In this document: in pieces, positions 54,348 to 56,802 of the stretch
Layout: the number at the start of each line of letters is the position of its first letter
Numbering within the stretch: position 1 is the first letter of the stretch
From: Gammaproteobacteria bacterium RIFCSPHIGHO2_12_FULL_37_14
GTDB lineage: Bacteria; Pseudomonadota; Gammaproteobacteria; DSM-16500
Direction of reading: 5' to 3'
DNA: 56,802 nucleotides
NCBI GenBank assembly: GCA_001801485.1
Contig: MGXV01000065.1
Coordinates: forward strand, 1 to 56,802
Position numbers and translations under genes: made by a program
Notes under the pieces: generated by a model
What the model saw: the letters and a program-made list of their open reading frames with translations, nothing else
What the model was told of the DNA's origin: nothing
Database searches by the model: none

Positions 54348-54584
54348 TTAAATATTGATCGCCACCTCACCCTCTTTATAGCCGCTCAGATCAGCGAATG
54401 TTGCTGTCTTTGCATGAAGATCCATTTCTAACTTTTCAAGGGAATCTGCATCCTGGATGTTCATGAGGGATGATTTGATCCGATCAAGTTCACGAATAAT
54501 GGTCTCGACAGTAGAGTTAAAATTTGAAATGATAGTGTTGCTGTTAGATGTATTGCGCCTCGTGCGCGTTGATATTCCTTTCAC
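54348..54584 (-). CDS. Small hypothetical protein, weakly supported
   Basis: A possible 78-residue product starting with GTG at 54584, rich in Ser/Thr/Asn at the N-terminus and with a likely helix (VETIIRELDRIKSSLMNIQDADSLEKLEMDL-type pattern) in the middle. No family recognised and no good ribosome site. It lies between the gabD end and the divergent HigB-type gene. It could be real or chance. Confidence 0.3.
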   Translation of the reverse strand: MKGISTRTRRNTSNSNTIISNFNSTVETIIRELDRIKSSLMNIQDADSLEKLEMDLHAKTATFADLSGYKEGEVAINI

Positions 54585-54606
54585 TGAGCTGTCAAAAAGT
54601 ATCTTT

Positions 54607-54634
54607 TTACACTTTTTTGGTGTAAGCTGACACT
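54607..54634 (+). promoter_or_regulatory. Candidate operator/promoter of the HigBA-type module
   Basis: TTACAC (54607-54612), 7 nt, GTGTAA (54620-54625) is a perfect 6-bp inverted repeat about 40 nt before the toxin start. A TTTACA -35-like element (54606) with a 17-nt spacer leads to a weak -10-like GACACT (54629), so the palindrome would lie between the two boxes. GAGGA precedes the ATG. Inferred from pattern and position. Confidence 0.4.
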
Positions 54635-54658
54635 AGAGCTTTGAGGAAGCTAGATTAA

Positions 54659-54943
54659 ATGAATATCTGTTGTATTGAATTAACCAAAAATGCGCAAAAA
54701 GATTTAGCTAAGGTACCTGGTTTTATAAAAGATAAATTATTATTTTGGATCGATGCTGTTGAACGTTTGGGTATTTATCAAGTAAGAAAAACACCAGGGT
54801 TCCATGATGAACCTCTAAAAGGAAATCATAAAGGGCAACGGTCAATACGATTAAACAAAGCTTACCGGGCAATATATGCGGAAGGTCGGCGAAAGGAAGT
54901 GCATATTATTTCAATTGTTGAGGTAAATAAACATGAGTATTAA
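54659..54943 (+). CDS. RelE/HigB-type toxin
   Basis: A 94-residue toxin of the RelE superfamily. LTKNAQKDLAKVPGFIKDKLLFW at the start, GNHKGQRSIRLNKAYRAIYA in the middle and HIISIVEVNKHEY at the end match the HigB/RelE fold (basic strand, then a late His). It is encoded before its antitoxin, the HigBA order, and overlaps it by 11 nt. Probable ribosome-dependent mRNA interferase. Confidence 0.82.
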   Translation: MNICCIELTKNAQKDLAKVPGFIKDKLLFWIDAVERLGIYQVRKTPGFHDEPLKGNHKGQRSIRLNKAYRAIYAEGRRKEVHIISIVEVNKHEY

Positions 54944-55232
54944 TGCAAAACGGCACTTAGAAAAAGTACGCGGAAAATTGACACTTGGAAGTGCTATTCG
55001 GTCAATTCGTCTTTGCGAAGAAGAAAGTCAGACTGCTTTTGCAAAAAAACTAAGAATCTCTACGCAATACTTATGTGATTTGGAGCATAATCGTAAAATT
55101 ATTAGCCCAAAAAAAGCGAAAAAAATTGCTGAAATACTCGGCTATTCACCAGAGCAATTTGTTGCATTGGCAATACAAGACTCTCTTGACCATGATCGTA
55201 TACGTATGATAGTTGAAGTTAAGGCAGCTTAA
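54933..55232 (+). CDS. HigA-type antitoxin (HTH, Xre family)
   Basis: A 99-residue protein with a helix-turn-helix: GSAIRSIRLCEEESQTAFAK, then LRISTQYLCDLEHNRKIISPKKAKKIAEILG. The start lies within the toxin end (GAGGTAAATAAACATG). It should neutralise the RelE-like toxin and repress the module. Beyond it lies an IS3 relic. Confidence 0.85.
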   Translation: MSINAKRHLEKVRGKLTLGSAIRSIRLCEEESQTAFAKKLRISTQYLCDLEHNRKIISPKKAKKIAEILGYSPEQFVALAIQDSLDHDRIRMIVEVKAA

Positions 55233-55293
55233 CGCTAATAAATACTACCTACAAAATTGGAATGCGCCCCACCTGCAATGCGAATAGTTGTTA

Positions 55294-55440
55294 AAAAAGC
55301 TTGCCCCGATTTCATAGACACATCTATATGACTTTCTTAAATTGATTCTCAAATACTTCTGGTGAAACCGAACCAATAGCAGAATGTCGACGAATACGAT
55401 TCGTAATATACTTCAATTTAGATGTGATTTTTATTGGCAT
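55294..55440 (-). pseudogene. IS3-family transposase C-terminal remnant with right end
   Basis: Minus-strand frame 55440-55324 encodes 38 residues including ITNRIRRHSAIGSVSPEVFE, matching the C-terminus of IS3-type OrfB transposases (YNxxRRHSxLGYxSPxxFE). Only the last helix region is left, so it is inactive. Just downstream (55294-55323) the minus strand reads TGTCTATGAAATCGGGGCAAG, like an IS3-type terminal inverted repeat. This is the trace of an IS deletion next to the HigBA-type module. Confidence 0.72.
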
Positions 55441-55448
55441 AGTACTCT

Positions 55449-56312
55449 TCAAGATTTGTAACAAACAGAAGGTTGTACAGTAGATAATCTAGAGGTATCA
55501 AAGAATATTTTTTGATGATCCATTATAGGGATAGATTTTCTGGCTTCATAAATTTTATTAAGGTCGATGGTTGCATATATTATTCCTTCACTACTGCTAT
55601 CCATTTTAGAAATAGTATCACCCCATGGACCCACAATGATTGAATGACCATAAGTTTTTCTTCCGCTCGTATGCGTTCCACCTTGGCAGGCGCCTATTAC
55701 ATAGCAGAAATTTTCTACAGCTCTAGTTCTTGCTAATAACTCCCAATGAGCTTCCCCCGTTTTAACTGTGAATGCAGAAGGTATAATAATGATTTCTGCA
55801 CCTTTATTAAATAAACATCTAAATAATTCAGGAAAGCGTATATCATAACAAACGCTTAAACCTAATTTACCAAACGGGGTTTCTTTGACAATTAATTCAT
55901 TTCCAGGATCTGTTGTCTCTGATTCTTTATATACTTCATTCTCTGAAATAGTGACGTCAAATAGATGTATTTTGTCATAACGAGTAACACAGTCACCTTT
56001 GTCATTAAACAAAAGGGAAGTAGCTTTTACTTTTCTTTCACTTTCACATTCAATTGGAATAGTACCGCCGACAATCCAGATTTGATTATTTTTAGCTTGC
56101 TCCGATAAAAAAGATTGAATTTTTCCCTTTCCTAAAGATTCTTTAACCGTAACTTTATCATTGGATGTAAGGCCCATTATGGCAAACATCTCTGGTAACA
56201 CAACCAACTTGGCATTATTTATAGATGCCTCCTTAATTAATCTCGAGGCAGTTTGTAAGTTTTCATCGACAATGTGGGACGAACACATCTGAATGGCTGC
56301 AACTTTAGTCAT
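55449..56312 (-). CDS. Carbon-nitrogen hydrolase (Nit1-like amidase)
   Basis: A 287-residue nitrilase-superfamily enzyme with catalytic triad Glu in KLVVLPEMFAIMG, Lys in RYDKIHLFDV and Cys in LGLSVCYDIRFPELFR. RTRAVENFCYVIGACQGGTH and GHSIIVGPWGD fit the Nit1/Nit2 branch; deaminated glutathione amidase is the likeliest role (metabolite repair). The ATG at 56312 has AGGAG 7 nt upstream; 32 residues of upstream frame overlap another ORF and are rejected. It ends next to the IS3 remnant. Confidence 0.85.
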   Translation of the reverse strand: MTKVAAIQMCSSHIVDENLQTASRLIKEASINNAKLVVLPEMFAIMGLTSNDKVTVKESLGKGKIQSFLSEQAKNNQIWIVGGTIPIECESERKVKATSLLFNDKGDCVTRYDKIHLFDVTISENEVYKESETTDPGNELIVKETPFGKLGLSVCYDIRFPELFRCLFNKGAEIIIIPSAFTVKTGEAHWELLARTRAVENFCYVIGACQGGTHTSGRKTYGHSIIVGPWGDTISKMDSSSEGIIYATIDLNKIYEARKSIPIMDHQKIFFDTSRLSTVQPSVCYKS

Positions 56313-56331
56313 GATATTTCTCCTAGCGAAA

Positions 56332-56595
56332 TTAATTTTCGTAAACAACCAAATGTCTTGGTAAAGCATTAAAAACATCATTATATGATTTACCAATATT
56401 GGGTACATCAGGTATTGGGAAGAAAGTAGTAAATTTTAAATAACCAATATAGGCAACAATAATTGGAATAGATAACAAAACCAGCGAGTTGAAGGCTATA
56501 TTAGGCGATTTTTTAAAATGAAACAATGCAAGATTGGTATGTTTGTTAAACCAAAGTTGAAATGTCCTCTCTATTACCTGTGGAAGTGTATAAAT
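56332..56595 (-). pseudogene. Remnant or small membrane protein gene upstream of the amidase
   Basis: An open minus-strand frame runs from the edge of the repeat at 56596 to the stop at 56332 (about 87 codons). It has no ATG; a TTG at 56526 would give 64 residues with one membrane segment (LVLLSIPIIVAYIGYL). The frame upstream of the TTG still reads protein-like (LPQVIERTFQLWFNKHTN), as if the gene once started further up and was cut by the repeat. It ends 20 nt before the amidase start, on the same strand. No family recognised. Confidence 0.4.
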
Positions 56596-56602
56596 CTAGA
56601 TC

Positions 56603-56650
56603 GCCCCCTTAATAAAGGGGGCAGCTTTGCGTAGCAAAGCGGGGGATTTT
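56603..56650. repeat. Two-hairpin palindromic element, third copy
   Basis: First hairpin GCCCCCTT / AAGGGGGC (56603-56610 / 56615-56622); second hairpin GCTTTGC / GCAAAGC (56624-56630 / 56634-56640); then GGGGGATTTT (56641-56650). The order matches the copy at 40509-40559 although the stem sequences differ. The 152 nt to the window end show no gene I can support; short minus-strand frames there are too brief to call. Confidence 0.6.
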
Positions 56651-56802
56651 TATATACAAACTATTTCATGAATAATGATTTCACTGAAGTTTCACCATTT
56701 TACATCATGCGACCAGCCTAATTATTGTTGAGATTTAATTATTTTTTGGTGTTTTCCCTGATTTGAAGATAACCCTCATAAAATCCTGCTTTGAAATTTC
56801 TT

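Noticed and set aside
56651..56802. C-terminal end of a gene entering from the right edge on the minus strand
   Set aside because: Two minus-strand frames stay open for only about 20 codons; neither can be recognised or preferred.

Overview
The window is AT-rich with tightly packed genes and overlapping start/stop codons. Its housekeeping genes (miaB-phoH-ybeY-corC, def-fmt-rsmB, hemD-hemX-hemY, ccm genes, waaC/waaF/waaG/waaP, gmhB) are gammaproteobacterial. Several other genes point to a host-associated or intracellular member of the Legionellales (Coxiella/Legionella-like): a phosphatidylcholine synthase, a eukaryotic-type mitochondrial carrier (SLC25) homologue, a Fic protein, a tartrate-resistant-phosphatase-like protein and large unrecognised proteins with eroded enzyme folds. 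The lineage is inferred from gene content; no marker gene such as 16S rRNA is present.

Layout. 1-2620: an ABCD/SbmA-type ABC transporter and, divergently, an OmpA-domain lipoprotein. 2680-7780 (minus): one run of nhaA, pcs, a sugar-nucleotide epimerase, a zinc-finger gene, waaF and waaC (membrane lipid plus LPS inner core). 7901-10551: pgk-pyk with an ATGA overlap. 10812-15152: metallophosphoesterase, WrbA, polysaccharide deacetylase and an orphan MacB-type permease. 15318-19503: cytochrome c maturation ccmC-D-E-F-G-H, including a 48-residue ccmD, but without ccmA, ccmB or ccmI. 19604-22282: a RimB-type protease and RimK glutamate ligase, convergent with a MATCAP-like (QEGLA) metallopeptidase. 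22402-24596: a small zinc-finger protein and a 638-residue protein resembling a dead Dam methylase fused to a coiled coil. 24660-29574: rsmE, a 2Fe-2S protein, then miaB-phoH-ybeY-corC.

29600-34570 is the accessory block. It holds a Phd/VapC module with a duplicated operator, the SLC25-like carrier, a putative 2-oxoglutarate/Fe(II) oxygenase, a 43-nt copy of the 3' half of tRNA-Arg(CCT), an iteron-like repeat field, a class II Fic protein and the intact tRNA-Arg(CCT). The two tRNA copies look like attachment sites of a small, integrase-less island carrying fic.

34853-45820 returns to core functions: a SulP-STAS-carbonic anhydrase fusion, tRNA-Leu(CAA), nfeD, hemD-hemX-hemY, def-fmt-rsmB and guaC. 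A short two-hairpin repeat has inserted at the end of hemX and supplies its last codons. 46082-52857 holds an outer-membrane protein and a second LPS group (gmhB, plsC-like, waaG, waaP and a tandem kinase). 52874 to the end has gabD, a HigBA-type module, an IS3 transposase stub, a nitrilase-family amidase, a probable gene remnant and another copy of the two-hairpin repeat.

Together the LPS genes cover heptose precursor synthesis (gmhB), heptose I and II transfer (waaC, waaF), core glucose transfer (waaG) and heptose phosphorylation (waaP and the tandem kinase), split over two loci. The strongest leads for something undescribed are the SLC25-like carrier with its oxygenase-like neighbour, the Dam-like pseudoenzyme, the RimB/RimK/MATCAP-like trio, the tRNA-flanked fic mini-island with its repeat field, and the two-hairpin repeat family.
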